Assembly (NCBI RefSeq): GCF_016239305.1
Contig: NZ_JAEHOQ010000032.1
Span: forward strand, 1-32,792
Length of the DNA: 32,792 nucleotides
DNA from: Proteus vulgaris
GTDB taxonomy: Bacteria > Pseudomonadota > Gammaproteobacteria > Enterobacterales > Enterobacteriaceae
Direction of reading: 5' to 3'
Each line of letters starts with the position of its first letter. Position 1 is the stretch's first letter. Shown one piece after another: positions 1-8,006 of the stretch. Both the position numbers and the translations under genes were made by a program. A model generated the notes under the pieces. The model worked only from the letters and a program-made list of their open reading frames with translations. It searched no databases and was not told where the DNA came from.

Positions 1-19
1 TACAATAATTACTAAGTAA

Positions 20-48
20 AACCCCTAAACATTTTGTGTTTAGGGGTT
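20..48 (-). terminator. Intrinsic terminator after the acetyltransferase gene
   Basis: An exact 11-base inverted repeat (20-30 and 38-48) encloses a 7-base loop. Read on the minus strand the stem ends in four G and a short TTTT run. It lies 4 bases past the stop codon of the leftward acetyltransferase gene. It may also serve an unseen rightward gene, although the plus-strand T run is poor. Confidence 0.8.
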
Positions 49-52
49 ATGT

Positions 53-682
53 TTATTCAATAAAATTCGCTTCTGCGATTAATAATTTATCAATCGAGGA
101 TTGACATAAATAAGGCCTAAGAGCTTCAAATTTCTTCTCTGTCCATTGATAAATTTTTAATGATAAGAGTTGCTCAATCACATTTGGATCAAAACGGTAT
201 TTAAGATGTTTCGCTGGCGTTCCACCTACAATGCTATAGGGTTCCACATCTTTGGAAACAACACTATTAGCAGCAACAATAGCCCCTTCACCAACAGTGA
301 TCCCTGGCATTATCATTGCACGCATTCCTATCCATGCACCATCCTGAATATGAGTATCACCTTTACCTATATAAGCTTCTTCAATTTTATCCATAAAAGG
401 ATAAAGAGAGAACCAATCCATACGATGGGTATGATTTCCCCCCATTAATATAACGGCTTGTGCACCAATACAAACATAATCGCCGATATATAATTTATCA
501 ATTTCCCATAATGGTTCCCATTGCAGGCTAATTTCATCACCATAAAGATAGCGCACAACAGACGCCTCAAAACCCTCATCCCAACAATCACTGTAATAGC
601 TATGTTGTCCTTTGATGATAATGTTTTTGTTTTTTACTGTTTCATGCAGATATTCTACACGTGACCAATGCTTATTTTTCAT
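53..682 (-). CDS. CatB-related xenobiotic O-acetyltransferase
   Basis: A 209-residue protein of the hexapeptide-repeat (left-handed beta helix) xenobiotic acetyltransferase family, the type-B chloramphenicol acetyltransferase and Vat group, which transfers acetyl from acetyl-CoA to a hydroxyl of a drug-like substrate. The family catalytic histidine motif appears as GGNHTHRMDW, with His86 in the position of the CatB GNQGHR histidine. The helix turns follow (IQDGAWIG, MPGITVGEGAIVAANSVVSK) and end with the typical VEPYSIVGGTPAKHLKYRF. Length matches CatB (about 210). The start ATG has only a weak GAG ribosome site, which is paired in a predicted hairpin (see the leader). It is a single-gene unit with its own terminator. 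The actual substrate cannot be told; chloramphenicol or streptogramin are family precedents only. Confidence 0.85.
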   Translation of the reverse strand: MKNKHWSRVEYLHETVKNKNIIIKGQHSYYSDCWDEGFEASVVRYLYGDEISLQWEPLWEIDKLYIGDYVCIGAQAVILMGGNHTHRMDWFSLYPFMDKIEEAYIGKGDTHIQDGAWIGMRAMIMPGITVGEGAIVAANSVVSKDVEPYSIVGGTPAKHLKYRFDPNVIEQLLSLKIYQWTEKKFEALRPYLCQSSIDKLLIAEANFIE

Positions 683-685
683 AAT

Positions 686-760
686 ATGACTCGCTATAAA
701 TTAATGAGTCATCAAAGAATGCTTAATTCTCTGATGATGTGTTCGCATTCAAAACACATC
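686..760 (-). promoter_or_regulatory. Candidate translational attenuator upstream of the acetyltransferase
   Basis: Read on the minus strand, three hairpins follow one another. The first pairs 760-753 with 743-736 (8 bp). The second pairs 737-726 with 720-709 (12 bp including one G-U). The third pairs 712-706 with 692-686 (7 bp). The second and third share bases 709-712, so both cannot form fully. The third buries the only purine-rich ribosome site (GAG, 692-690) of the acetyltransferase. A 15-codon ORF runs through the first two. This is the layout of ribosome-stalling leaders of drug resistance genes; that it works this way here is inference. Confidence 0.5.
712..759 (-). CDS. Putative 15-residue leader peptide
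   Basis: The ORF reads MCFECEHIIRELSIL followed by TGA, starting on the minus strand at 759. It is too short for automatic calling. The start has a suboptimal ribosome site (AGGA about 12 bases upstream). It spans exactly the first two hairpins of the leader and ends inside the segment shared by hairpins two and three, 29 bases before the acetyltransferase start. I do not recognise the peptide; it does not resemble the cat-86, cmlA or erm leaders I know. Its reality rests on its position alone. Confidence 0.4.
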   Translation of the reverse strand: MCFECEHIIRELSIL

Positions 761-803
761 GTCTTAAGCAATCCTAGGCTGAAGCAATAAAGGATTTATT
801 TTC

Positions 804-848
804 ATTTTATTTTACGATCCGATCTTATTATTCAATAAGCTTATACCA
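804..848 (-). promoter_or_regulatory. Candidate promoter(s) for the acetyltransferase transcript
   Basis: On the minus strand TGGTATAAG (848-840) looks like an extended -10. Just downstream, TTGAAT (835-830) with TAAAAT (814-809) forms a second, short-spaced (15 bp) option. Either would start a transcript carrying the whole leader. They lie between the terminator of the next gene (889-927) and the leader ORF, so a promoter must be in this stretch; which one is used is uncertain. Confidence 0.35.
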
Positions 849-882
849 CTATTACTCTCTGTCATCATCAGCTTTATTGACG

Positions 883-930
883 AAAAAACCACGGATAATC
901 TACATAACATTTTATGACTATCCATGGCTT
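883..930 (-). terminator. Terminator of the flavin oxidoreductase gene
   Basis: On the minus strand a stem pairs 927-919 with 897-889, with one G-U, and can be extended to 930 with another wobble. A run of six T follows. It begins about 10 bases after the stop codon of the oxidoreductase gene and separates it from the acetyltransferase unit. Confidence 0.75.
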
Positions 931-939
931 AAAAAATAA

Positions 940-2031
940 CTATTTAAAAAAATCTTTACTACCATGAGGCGCACAACGTAAATATTGAGGTGCAACCTTT
1001 ATGGTCTGTTTAAGTTTTTCAGCCGCATGCCAAGGCCAACGAGGATCGTATAAAATACCTCGCCCTAATGCAATAAAGTCAGCTTGCTCTGTTAATAAAA
1101 TAGCTTCAGCTTGTTCTGGCTCAGTAATAAGTCCAACTGTAATAACTGGCAATTGTGTTTCATTATAAATAGCCTGAGCAAATGGCACTTGATAATTAGG
1201 TCCTAGTTTAATGTCTTGCTTATCAGATAATCCACCAGAAGAAACATGAATATAATGGCAACCTAATTCTTCAAGATGTTGTGTTAAAGCTACTGCACTT
1301 TCAAGATCCCAACCGCCATCAACCCAATCTGTTGCAGAAATTCTTACACCAACACAAACATTATCAGAAACAGCATTTTTCACATCTACAAAAATATCTG
1401 CTAATAACCGACTGCGATTATTAAAATCGCCACCATACTGATCTGTTCTGTCATTTGATAATGGGGATAGGAATTCATGCAATAAATATCCATGAGCGCC
1501 ATGAATTTCAATAACATCAAACCCCGCTAATTCTGCTCTTTTCGCTGCCTCAATAAAGGATTGCTTTATCTCTTCAATTTCTTCAATAGTCAGGGCATGA
1601 GGCTGATGATTTTTTCCAAAGGGAATTTCTGAAGGTGCAACTTTTTGCCAACCATGAGGTGAATCTGGAGCTAATGATACGCCACCATTCCAGGGTAAAT
1701 CAGTTGACGCTTTGCGCCCTGCATGGGCAATTTGTATACCAATTTTAGCAGAGGAATATTGCTTAATATTATCAACCAGTTTTTTTAATTCACTGCCGTG
1801 CTGATCAGACCAAATACCTAAATCTTTATAGCTAATACGGCCTCTCGGCTCAACAGCTGTTGCTTCCACTATCACAAGCGAAGCGCCTGATAATGCAAGC
1901 TGTCCATAATGCATAGTGTGCCATGTTGTCGGATAACCATCTTGTGCCGAATATTGGCACATCGGCGCAACAATAATACGATTATCTAACTGATGGGGGC
2001 CTAATTTTTTAGGGGAAAACAACAAACTCAT
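940..2031 (-). CDS. NADH:flavin oxidoreductase, YqjM-like old yellow enzyme
   Basis: A 363-residue FMN-dependent TIM-barrel enzyme that reduces activated C=C bonds (enones, nitroesters, maleimides) with NAD(P)H. The N-terminal IIVAPMCQYSA contains the Cys25/Tyr27 pair typical of the YqjM, thermophilic-like class, where the cysteine tunes the flavin. EIHGAHGYLLHEFLSP carries the paired active-site histidines. NDRTDQYGGDFNNRSRL and FIALGRGILYDPRWPWHAA are the FMN-phosphate and C-terminal signatures. Length fits the family (about 340-370). The start is backed by a strong GGAGG six bases upstream. It is likely cytoplasmic and transcribed alone. The physiological substrate is unknown; detoxification of reactive electrophiles is the usual guess. 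Confidence 0.92.
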   Translation of the reverse strand: MSLLFSPKKLGPHQLDNRIIVAPMCQYSAQDGYPTTWHTMHYGQLALSGASLVIVEATAVEPRGRISYKDLGIWSDQHGSELKKLVDNIKQYSSAKIGIQIAHAGRKASTDLPWNGGVSLAPDSPHGWQKVAPSEIPFGKNHQPHALTIEEIEEIKQSFIEAAKRAELAGFDVIEIHGAHGYLLHEFLSPLSNDRTDQYGGDFNNRSRLLADIFVDVKNAVSDNVCVGVRISATDWVDGGWDLESAVALTQHLEELGCHYIHVSSGGLSDKQDIKLGPNYQVPFAQAIYNETQLPVITVGLITEPEQAEAILLTEQADFIALGRGILYDPRWPWHAAEKLKQTIKVAPQYLRCAPHGSKDFFK

Positions 2032-2322
2032 ACAAAGCCTCCTACTACCAATAAGAATTTATGCAAAGAAAATTACTTTGCTCATAAATAAAGGGATTAA
2101 ATATACAAGTTTAAGGCTATCGGATCTTATCCATCAAGGCGATGCTCTACTTCACATTGTAATGATAAATACTCTATTCCTTAGTTATTATTTATTCTTG
2201 CTTAAACCTTATAATGATTAAAAGATGTAAGAGTTACTCAATAAACTATCACGTAATTTTAATCTGCTACAATGCAATAAGGTATTATTTGAAAAGAATA
2301 AAACAAGAAATGAATGGCATAG
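2032..2322. other. Intergenic stretch between oxidoreductase and DUF2798 genes
   Basis: No convincing gene. It must hold the leftward oxidoreductase promoter. An inverted repeat GCAAAG-N7-CTTTGC (2063-2081) lies 32-50 bases upstream of that start codon and could be an operator. A plus-strand TATAAT (2210-2215) points towards the bidirectional terminator at 2323-2351 and would give a transcript of about 130 bases with no clear ORF; the matching -35 is poor. Confidence 0.4.
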
Positions 2323-2351
2323 AAAAGATCAGCATCGAACGCTGATCTTTT
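2323..2351 (-). terminator. Bidirectional terminator
   Basis: An exact 11-base inverted repeat (2323-2333 and 2341-2351) has a 7-base loop, with A runs on the left and T runs on the right. It ends five bases past the stop codon of the leftward DUF2798 gene and would also work rightwards. Confidence 0.85.
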
Positions 2352-2356
2352 TCTAA

Positions 2357-2635
2357 TTAATCATTCGATTTTGCGGGCTTAACCAGTAACAGAGAGAAAC
2401 GTCTTGCAATAGGCAATACAAATAAGACTGTTGGGAAAGCAATCATCCAAGAGATCCCCCAAGAGCTTAACCATGGGGAGATAACATACATACCCATTCC
2501 TAACGATTTGACGGTACTAATAAAAGCAACAATACCTGACATAATAAAAGAAAGGAAAAAAGGAACAAGAAAAATCATTGCTCGGGTAGGCAGTTTAGGA
2601 ATACCTAAAAAATAATTTTTGTCATGGAAAGACAT
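2357..2635 (-). CDS. DUF2798 family small membrane protein
   Basis: A 92-residue integral membrane protein with two hydrophobic segments, about residues 20-42 (IFLVPFFLSFIMSGIVAFI) and 55-77 (WGISWMIAFPTVLFVLPIARR). This is the arrangement of DUF2798, a family of unknown function often found beside LysR-type regulators or transporters. The start is placed at 2635 because a GGAG sits eight bases upstream of that ATG. The longer reading from 2683 adds a cysteine-rich, unlikely N-terminus with no ribosome site. The gene is transcribed alone and ends in a strong terminator. Confidence 0.8.
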   Translation of the reverse strand: MSFHDKNYFLGIPKLPTRAMIFLVPFFLSFIMSGIVAFISTVKSLGMGMYVISPWLSSWGISWMIAFPTVLFVLPIARRFSLLLVKPAKSND

Positions 2636-2920
2636 AGTGAAAGACTCCAATAATACGATTGTACAACGGCACATAACTGCCAATACAACAGGCTAAAAAT
2701 AAGTTATATGCGTTGATTAACGTAAACGCTTACGAGTCTTATTGACCAAACTGTGGGCTAGTTTATTAATAAATATTTTTTTGTCAACTAAATTATTCTA
2801 TTGTTATCTAGATAATAAATAAAATGAGATAAATATGCGTTACTTTTATTTTATATAAAATTTATTTATATATGTAAATAATAAAAATGAGAAAACAGTA
2901 TCTTGTTTCCTCACCCTTCT

Positions 2921-3259
2921 TTACCAATCTCTTGTTGCAATTAATTCTTCTATATCAGCATTTTTAAAACCATATTCATCAGCAATAATACTAAAGCTTT
3001 CTGCAATACACTCTCTTGCAACCGTTTCAATATCACTTCCTTCTTCACAAAACTCCTCAGCGAGATCGTTAAATTGATCTGTTATTTCTTGAGTTAAAAT
3101 ATAAAGCTCTGATAAATTTTCAGGTGAAGTCGCTTCAATTTTCAAACACAGTGCTTTAAGTAAATCTTGTCCTTTCTTTACAAGGTGAGCTGGATAATAA
3201 TCATCATTTTCCATCTCTTTTAAAAAAGGGTACGAAGCTAAAACTGAATTTTTAATCAT
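2921..3259 (-). CDS. DUF5713 family protein
   Basis: A 112-residue acidic, soluble, probably all-helical protein. The N-terminal YPFLKEMENDDYYPAHLV and the C-terminal ARECIAESFSIIADEYGF and ELIATRDW resemble the DUF5713 family as I remember it; the function is unknown. AGGATT stands 5 bases before the ATG. It is divergent from the next gene, with about 150 bases between them that must hold both promoters. No signal peptide and no membrane segment are visible. Confidence 0.7.
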   Translation of the reverse strand: MIKNSVLASYPFLKEMENDDYYPAHLVKKGQDLLKALCLKIEATSPENLSELYILTQEITDQFNDLAEEFCEEGSDIETVARECIAESFSIIADEYGFKNADIEELIATRDW

Positions 3260-3413
3260 GGTTAAATCCTATTTCAGTATTTATCTTAAAGACATAAAAC
3301 ACATGTCCTTTTTCTGGTAAAAGTATATTACATTCTTTAATTAAATGATTAATTTCTGTTACACTGAATTTATACAACTTTAAGAGTAAATATAAAATAG
3401 GCAATAAAGTAAA

Positions 3414-4145
3414 ATGACTAAAAAAATGCGAATAATTTTTCTTTTTTTGACTATTGCTTTGCTTTCTTTTTTTATTCTTAATTCCTATTTTAAGCACTCA
3501 CCCTTAGCAACATGGCAATTTTATGGCAGTAATGGTGAATTCGTTACAGGCCATTACTATCCACCAGCAAAAGACAGTACAACAGACCTCATAATTTCGA
3601 TTCCAGAAGTTCCCAAAAAAAACGGTTTGAGAATAACAAAATGGGATAGTTGTCATTTAGAATTAAACAGCGATAACAAAATATTGGCTATCTCTTATTT
3701 TACAAATGGGCTCATTCAAGCCTCATTTTCCACAGATAATCCAATTTATATACCTCTAACAGAGCTTAATTTTTACCAGCCTGATGATATGCATTGGTCG
3801 ATAACACGTTTAACTGATGGCACTTATAAAGGCTGGATCTGGGATAATATCGCTAATCAGTTAATTCCTGTGCATTACCAATCTGATAGAACAACATTAA
3901 TTGAAGGTACTAATTATACGCTTATGCCCGGTAGTTATTGGCTATTTCAGCGTTGGAAAAATGGGGCATTAGTAGAAGAATATAACTTAGATGACTTGCC
4001 AGCAAAAGATAACTTTATTCCTGCAAGTGATAAACAACATCTAGAACACGCAAAAGCAGAATTTCAGAATATAGCGAGTGAACTAGCAAAACCGTTAAAT
4101 TTACCATTTGATTTAAAATTATGGGATAACTCATTTTGTGAGTAA
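3414..4145 (+). CDS. Membrane-anchored or exported protein of unknown function
   Basis: A 243-residue protein that I do not recognise. The N-terminus (MTKKMRIIFLFLTIALLSFFIL) is one strong hydrophobic segment after a basic start: either an uncleaved anchor or a signal peptide with no clear cleavage site. The remaining 215 residues are hydrophilic and rich in Tyr and Trp, with beta-like stretches (WQFYGSNGEFVTGHYYPP, TDGTYKGWIWDNIANQ, GSYWLFQRWKNGALVEEYNL) that recall repeats of wall- or polysaccharide-binding beta proteins; this is only an impression. The ribosome site is weak (AAAG). An ATG four codons later (3426) is an alternative start. It has its own terminator, so it is a single-gene unit. 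Confidence 0.7.
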   Translation: MTKKMRIIFLFLTIALLSFFILNSYFKHSPLATWQFYGSNGEFVTGHYYPPAKDSTTDLIISIPEVPKKNGLRITKWDSCHLELNSDNKILAISYFTNGLIQASFSTDNPIYIPLTELNFYQPDDMHWSITRLTDGTYKGWIWDNIANQLIPVHYQSDRTTLIEGTNYTLMPGSYWLFQRWKNGALVEEYNLDDLPAKDNFIPASDKQHLEHAKAEFQNIASELAKPLNLPFDLKLWDNSFCE

Positions 4146-4158
4146 TAATCACTATGTG

Positions 4159-4186
4159 AAATGCTCCCTGAGGGATGGGAGCATTT
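4159..4186 (+). terminator. Terminator after the unknown exported protein
   Basis: A perfect 10-base stem (4159-4168 and 4177-4186) with an 8-base loop lies 13 bases after the stop codon. The T tail is only three bases long, so strength is uncertain. Confidence 0.65.
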
Positions 4187-4782
4187 CTGACACAGAACGA
4201 TTTAATTTATACTAAATGATACCATCTAATTTCATATAAATTCCTTTTAATAAAAATTAAATTCCTTTTGAAACACGAAGTTCTATTGCAAGAGTATAGA
4301 TGAATAGAGTAGATAATTTAAATCTAATAAGATGTTGCACAACAGGGACATATTAAATCTATTATTTCATTTCAATAAAACAATAAAGCATCATTTTAAT
4401 AGACATATTAATCAATGAAATTATTTTTTTATATTTAGATTATCTCAAACACACTACCACATTTACTCATTCTTAATTGAAATTACATTTCATTTTAAAA
4501 TAGAAAATATCTTAGATAAATTATTTAAGTTAACTTAGCATAATAATATGAATATATATTTCTATAACAACCCAAGAATAACAATTCTATCTTAATTCAC
4601 TTTTTAAAATTAACATTAAATGCCTTAAAATAAAAAAACATAACACCAAATTATCTAGAAACTTCATTCATAATAATACTTTCTTTTTAAAGTCGCCTAT
4701 TTTTAGTAAAAAAACATATTAAATATATTTTTATCTTACATTAAGAGTTCATTAATCAAACCTAATTTTACATTTTATTATA
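4187..4782. other. Long AT-rich stretch without a gene
   Basis: About 600 bases, very AT-rich, with no ORF above about 20 codons that has a ribosome site. A 12-base palindrome TAAGTTAACTTA (4526-4537) is the only clear symmetric element. Such AT-rich DNA upstream of a regulator gene is typical H-NS-binding material, but that is inference. Confidence 0.4.
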
Positions 4783-4811
4783 TTGCTCAATTTTTATTTG
4801 GCTCTTATACT
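4783..4811 (+). promoter_or_regulatory. Sigma-70 promoter of the two-component operon
   Basis: TTGCTC (4783-4788), a 17-base spacer and TATACT (4806-4811) fit a good sigma-70 promoter. The start would fall near 4818, giving a leader of about 24 bases before the response regulator ATG at 4842. Confidence 0.65.
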
Positions 4812-4841
4812 TTCTTAAGACGATTTTAGATAGGTATTATT

Positions 4842-5507
4842 ATGAATATTTTATTGGTTGAAGACGATTTACAACTCGGTAAAGCGCTTTGTCGCGGGCT
4901 TGAAATTGCCGGTTTTCACCCATGTTGGGTTAGATTACTTGCTGATGCTCGTGTTCAACTGAGCCAACGCCCTTTTGATTTAATGCTATTAGATTTGGGT
5001 CTACCTGATGGTGATGGGCAAGATGAACTTATTGCTCTTAGAAAGAATGGCGAAAAAATTCCGATCATTATTTTAACGGCTCGAGCTCAAATCGACAATT
5101 TAGTTCAAACATTAGATTCAGGGGCTGATGATTTTTTACCGAAGCCTTTCGCCATGCCTGAACTTATTTCCCGCGTAAAAGCAGTTAGCCGTAGAATGGC
5201 TGGTTTTTCATCACAAATATGGTCTATTGGTGATTTACAGCTTAATCCAGCAAATCATCAAGTCACCTTAAATGATGAACTGCTTTTATTATCAGGTAAA
5301 GAATATCAGTTGTTATACGAATTAATGCGAAATACTGACAATGTAGTGCGTAAATCCGAATTAGAGCAACGCTTATTTGGTTTAGATGATAAAATTGAAA
5401 GTAATTCACTTGAAGTCCACATGCATAATTTACGTAGAAAAATAGGGAAAGAACGTATCATCACTGTACGTGGTGTGGGTTATTTATTAAAAAAAGAAGC
5501 CAATTAA
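4842..5507 (+). CDS. OmpR-family response regulator (QseB/PmrA-like)
   Basis: A 221-residue two-domain regulator. The receiver domain (about 1-115) has the acidic pocket Asp8/Asp9, phosphoacceptor Asp51 (LMLLDLGLPDGDG), Thr79 and Lys101 (LPKPF). A winged-helix DNA-binding domain (about 125-219) includes SGKEYQLLYELM and ends VRGVGYLLKK. It receives phosphate from the adjacent kinase and binds direct-repeat promoter sites. Closest in feel to QseB, PmrA and TctD; which one cannot be settled here, so no symbol is given. The kinase gene follows immediately with no gap, so the pair is cotranscribed and probably translationally coupled. It has a promoter of its own. Confidence 0.93.
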   Translation: MNILLVEDDLQLGKALCRGLEIAGFHPCWVRLLADARVQLSQRPFDLMLLDLGLPDGDGQDELIALRKNGEKIPIIILTARAQIDNLVQTLDSGADDFLPKPFAMPELISRVKAVSRRMAGFSSQIWSIGDLQLNPANHQVTLNDELLLLSGKEYQLLYELMRNTDNVVRKSELEQRLFGLDDKIESNSLEVHMHNLRRKIGKERIITVRGVGYLLKKEAN

Positions 5508-6911
5508 ATGAAGATCCGTTCTTTTTTTATTTACACTATTGTTCTTCAGATTATCTCTATTGTTATGCTTTGGGGCGTGTGGTTAGCTTGGATACAATTT
5601 GATTATCTTGCAGAATTTGAAAAAATTTATAACAAACAGCAAGAAATTATCGCTGAGGGTTTTGCTAATACCTTAGAAATTGTTGCTGACCAACCGGAAG
5701 TACTCAAAGAAATTGCGCATAATTTACAAGGCATGTATATCGACGCTATGCTTAATGGTGAAGATGATGAATTACAATATTTACCTTGGTTTATTGCCTT
5801 AGATGAAAATAACACCCTTATTTATACTAATCGCCCTGAATTACCTATTCCAACCAGAGTGCTTTCATTAGCATCAGAAAAAGTCTCTGTTGCAGGAGAA
5901 AAATGGATACTCTCTTTTAGTTGGGGAGAAAAACACAAAATAAAAGTGTTTATTGGAGAATCCGTTGAAGATAGAGGCCATGTTATAGGTAACCCTGTTG
6001 AAGGAACATTTGTGCCCTTTTTGTTTATTTTGGCAACGGTTATTTTTGCTATTTTAATTACAGCTTATTTTAGTTTACGTCCATTAAGACAAGCTGCAGA
6101 ACTTATTGCTAATCGTAAACCTCGTAACTTAACGCCCATTAATGTCGGTCAACAATTTAAAGAGATACGTCCAATTTTTAAAGGATTAAACCAGTTAATG
6201 GCAAGAATTGATGCAGCTAATATTCGTGAAAAACAATTTATGGCAGATGCCGCCCATGAATTAAGAACACCTATTGCAGCCGTTATTGCTCAATTGCATT
6301 TACTCTCTTTAGTAGATGATCAACATGAGCGTGAAGAAATTATTGATGATATGAAACAATCGCTTGATAGAGCTGCAGCTCTTTCTCATCAATTAATTGA
6401 TTTAGCTCGATTAGAATGTGATGATTTTCCACTTAAAATAGAACCTCTTGATATCTATAACATCATTGGTAATGCAATAGCACAACGTGTTCCATATGCA
6501 ATTAGTAAAAATATCGAATTATCACTAAATGAAGGGTATCCATTACTCCTTAAAACTGATAAACAGGCGTTACTCTCTATATTTAATAATCTACTTGATA
6601 ACGCTATTAAATATTGTCCTAAAGGTAGCCAAGTAGAAGTCACTATTGAAAATAGATATGCAGAAGGGATTAACATTTTTGTGCGTGACGATGGGCCAGG
6701 AGTGGCAAAAGAACATATTAATGCCCTTTTTTCACGTTTCTATCGTGTTCCTGGTTCAAATGAAACTGGTAGTGGCTTGGGGTTATCTATTGCACAAAAT
6801 CTCGCTAGTAAAATTCAAGCTTCATTAATTGTGACTGAAGGCCTTAATAATAAAGGTATCGGTTTTATTATCTCACTACCATTGGATATCAAATTATCAG
6901 AAAATGATTAA
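5508..6911 (+). CDS. Sensor histidine kinase partner of the response regulator
   Basis: A 467-residue inner-membrane kinase. TM1 is about residues 8-29, followed by a periplasmic sensor region of about 140 residues, TM2 about 165-188 (FVPFLFILATVIFAILITAYF), and a HAMP-like linker beginning SLRPLRQAAELI. The dimerisation/phosphoacceptor helix has His250 in FMADAAHELRTPIAAV. The ATP-binding domain shows the N box (NNLLDNAIKY), G1 (DDGPGV) and G2 (GSGLGLSIA) motifs. This is the QseC/PmrB type of architecture. The periplasmic region is rich in Glu and Asp (LNGEDDELQYLPW), which could bind cations or cationic peptides; that is inference. Its start overlaps nothing but directly abuts the regulator stop. 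Confidence 0.92.
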   Translation: MKIRSFFIYTIVLQIISIVMLWGVWLAWIQFDYLAEFEKIYNKQQEIIAEGFANTLEIVADQPEVLKEIAHNLQGMYIDAMLNGEDDELQYLPWFIALDENNTLIYTNRPELPIPTRVLSLASEKVSVAGEKWILSFSWGEKHKIKVFIGESVEDRGHVIGNPVEGTFVPFLFILATVIFAILITAYFSLRPLRQAAELIANRKPRNLTPINVGQQFKEIRPIFKGLNQLMARIDAANIREKQFMADAAHELRTPIAAVIAQLHLLSLVDDQHEREEIIDDMKQSLDRAAALSHQLIDLARLECDDFPLKIEPLDIYNIIGNAIAQRVPYAISKNIELSLNEGYPLLLKTDKQALLSIFNNLLDNAIKYCPKGSQVEVTIENRYAEGINIFVRDDGPGVAKEHINALFSRFYRVPGSNETGSGLGLSIAQNLASKIQASLIVTEGLNNKGIGFIISLPLDIKLSEND

Positions 6912-6935
6912 TCGCTGTTAATTAAAAAAACTATT

Positions 6936-6963
6936 AAAAAGGAGGTATTCATGCCTCCTTTTT
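6936..6963 (+). terminator. Bidirectional terminator between kinase and azlD
   Basis: A perfect 10-base stem (6936-6945 and 6954-6963) with an 8-base loop has five A on one side and five T on the other, so it can end both the rightward kinase operon and the leftward azlCD operon. Confidence 0.9.
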
Positions 6964-6999
6964 CTTTCATCATCTATCATCGTAACATTAATTGTCGGT

Positions 7000-7326
7000 T
7001 TATCCCCAAAGATTTATTAGCCAACGTAGCCCTGCTGTCACTATTGCTGCACTAAGCACAATCATAATAAATGGCTTTTTTCTCCAAGTGAGAACACCCG
7101 CCACACCAACACCAATAATTTTTGATAGATCAGCAAGTTGATCACCATCAAAAAATGTTGAAGTCATTGCCACTGAAAATAAAATAACAATTGCTGATAA
7201 TGAAAGTATCTCTTTTACACGGAGTGAAACACCAGATTTATTGTTAAGTAATATTCCAGAAAGGCGCATAGCATATGTGCCAACAGCAAGAATCACAATT
7301 CCTGTAATAATAGATACTGTTGACAT
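7000..7326 (-). CDS. azlD: AzlD family branched-chain amino acid exporter subunit
   Basis: A 108-residue protein with about four hydrophobic segments covering nearly the whole length (SIITGIVILAVGTYAMRL, ILSLSAIVILFSVAMTSTFF, KIIGVGVAGVLTWRK, IVLSAAIVTAGLRWLI). This is the small partner of AzlC in LIV-E type exporters such as AzlCD and YgaZH, which export branched-chain amino acids and analogues. Its ATG overlaps the azlC stop by one base (TAATG) and has AGGAG seven bases upstream inside azlC, so translation is coupled. Confidence 0.88.
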   Translation of the reverse strand: MSTVSIITGIVILAVGTYAMRLSGILLNNKSGVSLRVKEILSLSAIVILFSVAMTSTFFDGDQLADLSKIIGVGVAGVLTWRKKPFIMIVLSAAIVTAGLRWLINLWG

Positions 7327-7988
7327 TATATTCTCCTTAACACAAATAACACGCCAGCTAATGACAATAAAACGGGGATCCCTACAGGTAAAAAGAATGT
7401 TGTTATAAGAGCAATGACACTACCAATAATCGCAGCATTACGTGTTAATTTATTTTTTAATGCCGGCAAACTTAGTGCCAAGATAATAGCGGGAAACATT
7501 GCATCTAACCCTAACATCTTAATATCAACAATAAATGATCCTAAATAAACGCCTATCATGGTTCCTAAAGGCCAAACAAGTAAAATACTCAATCCACATG
7601 CCCAAAATGCAAGTTTCTTCTGTTCAGCCGTTCGTTGAGACAAACCAAATACAACACTTTCATCATTTAATATATGAAAACCTAATAACGATTTAAGCCC
7701 TTTTCCGGGTAAATCTTTTACGGCCATACTGAAAGGAATATGTCGTGCATTCACCATCAACCCAGCAAGCGCGGCATAAATTGCACTTCCTCCCATCGCC
7801 ACTACGCCAATAAAAAGAAACTCAGAAGCACCAGCTAAAACGAAAATGGATAATACTAATGGCACCCAAAAATCAAACCCTTGTGTATGAGCCAAAGCTC
7901 CATAAGAGATACCAACAATACCATCTGCTAATGAAACAAGCAGAATGTCTCTAAGTACGTTATTATCAAGCTGACTGTTAATTTGCAT
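7326..7988 (-). CDS. azlC: AzlC family branched-chain amino acid exporter subunit
   Basis: A 220-residue multi-pass inner membrane protein of the AzlC/YgaZ family. The conserved N-terminal stretch (LLVSLADGIVGISYGALAHTQGF), the mid-protein LAGLMVNARHIPFSMAV and DESVVFGLSQRTAEQKK are recognisable. With AzlD it forms the exporter of branched-chain amino acids. It is the first gene of the azlCD operon, opposite a divergent XRE-cupin regulator, the usual neighbour of this transporter type. The ribosome site upstream of its start is poor, so a slightly different start is possible. Confidence 0.88.
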   Translation of the reverse strand: MQINSQLDNNVLRDILLVSLADGIVGISYGALAHTQGFDFWVPLVLSIFVLAGASEFLFIGVVAMGGSAIYAALAGLMVNARHIPFSMAVKDLPGKGLKSLLGFHILNDESVVFGLSQRTAEQKKLAFWACGLSILLVWPLGTMIGVYLGSFIVDIKMLGLDAMFPAIILALSLPALKNKLTRNAAIIGSVIALITTFFLPVGIPVLLSLAGVLFVLRRI

Positions 7989-8006
7989 AGAATGTCGTAT
8001 TTTTTA

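Noticed and set aside
2210-2352. Possible plus-strand small RNA from TATAAT to the bidirectional terminator
   Set aside because: The -35 is poor and the terminator is explained by the leftward DUF2798 gene.
3252-3497. 81-codon minus-strand ORF overlapping the DUF5713 gene and the unknown exported protein
   Set aside because: Composition is low-complexity Lys/Leu, it has no ribosome site, and it overlaps the starts of two better-supported divergent genes.
4842-6911. Naming the two-component pair qseBC, pmrAB or tctDE
   Set aside because: Motifs place it in that group but nothing in sequence or neighbours separates the subtypes; no symbol was given.
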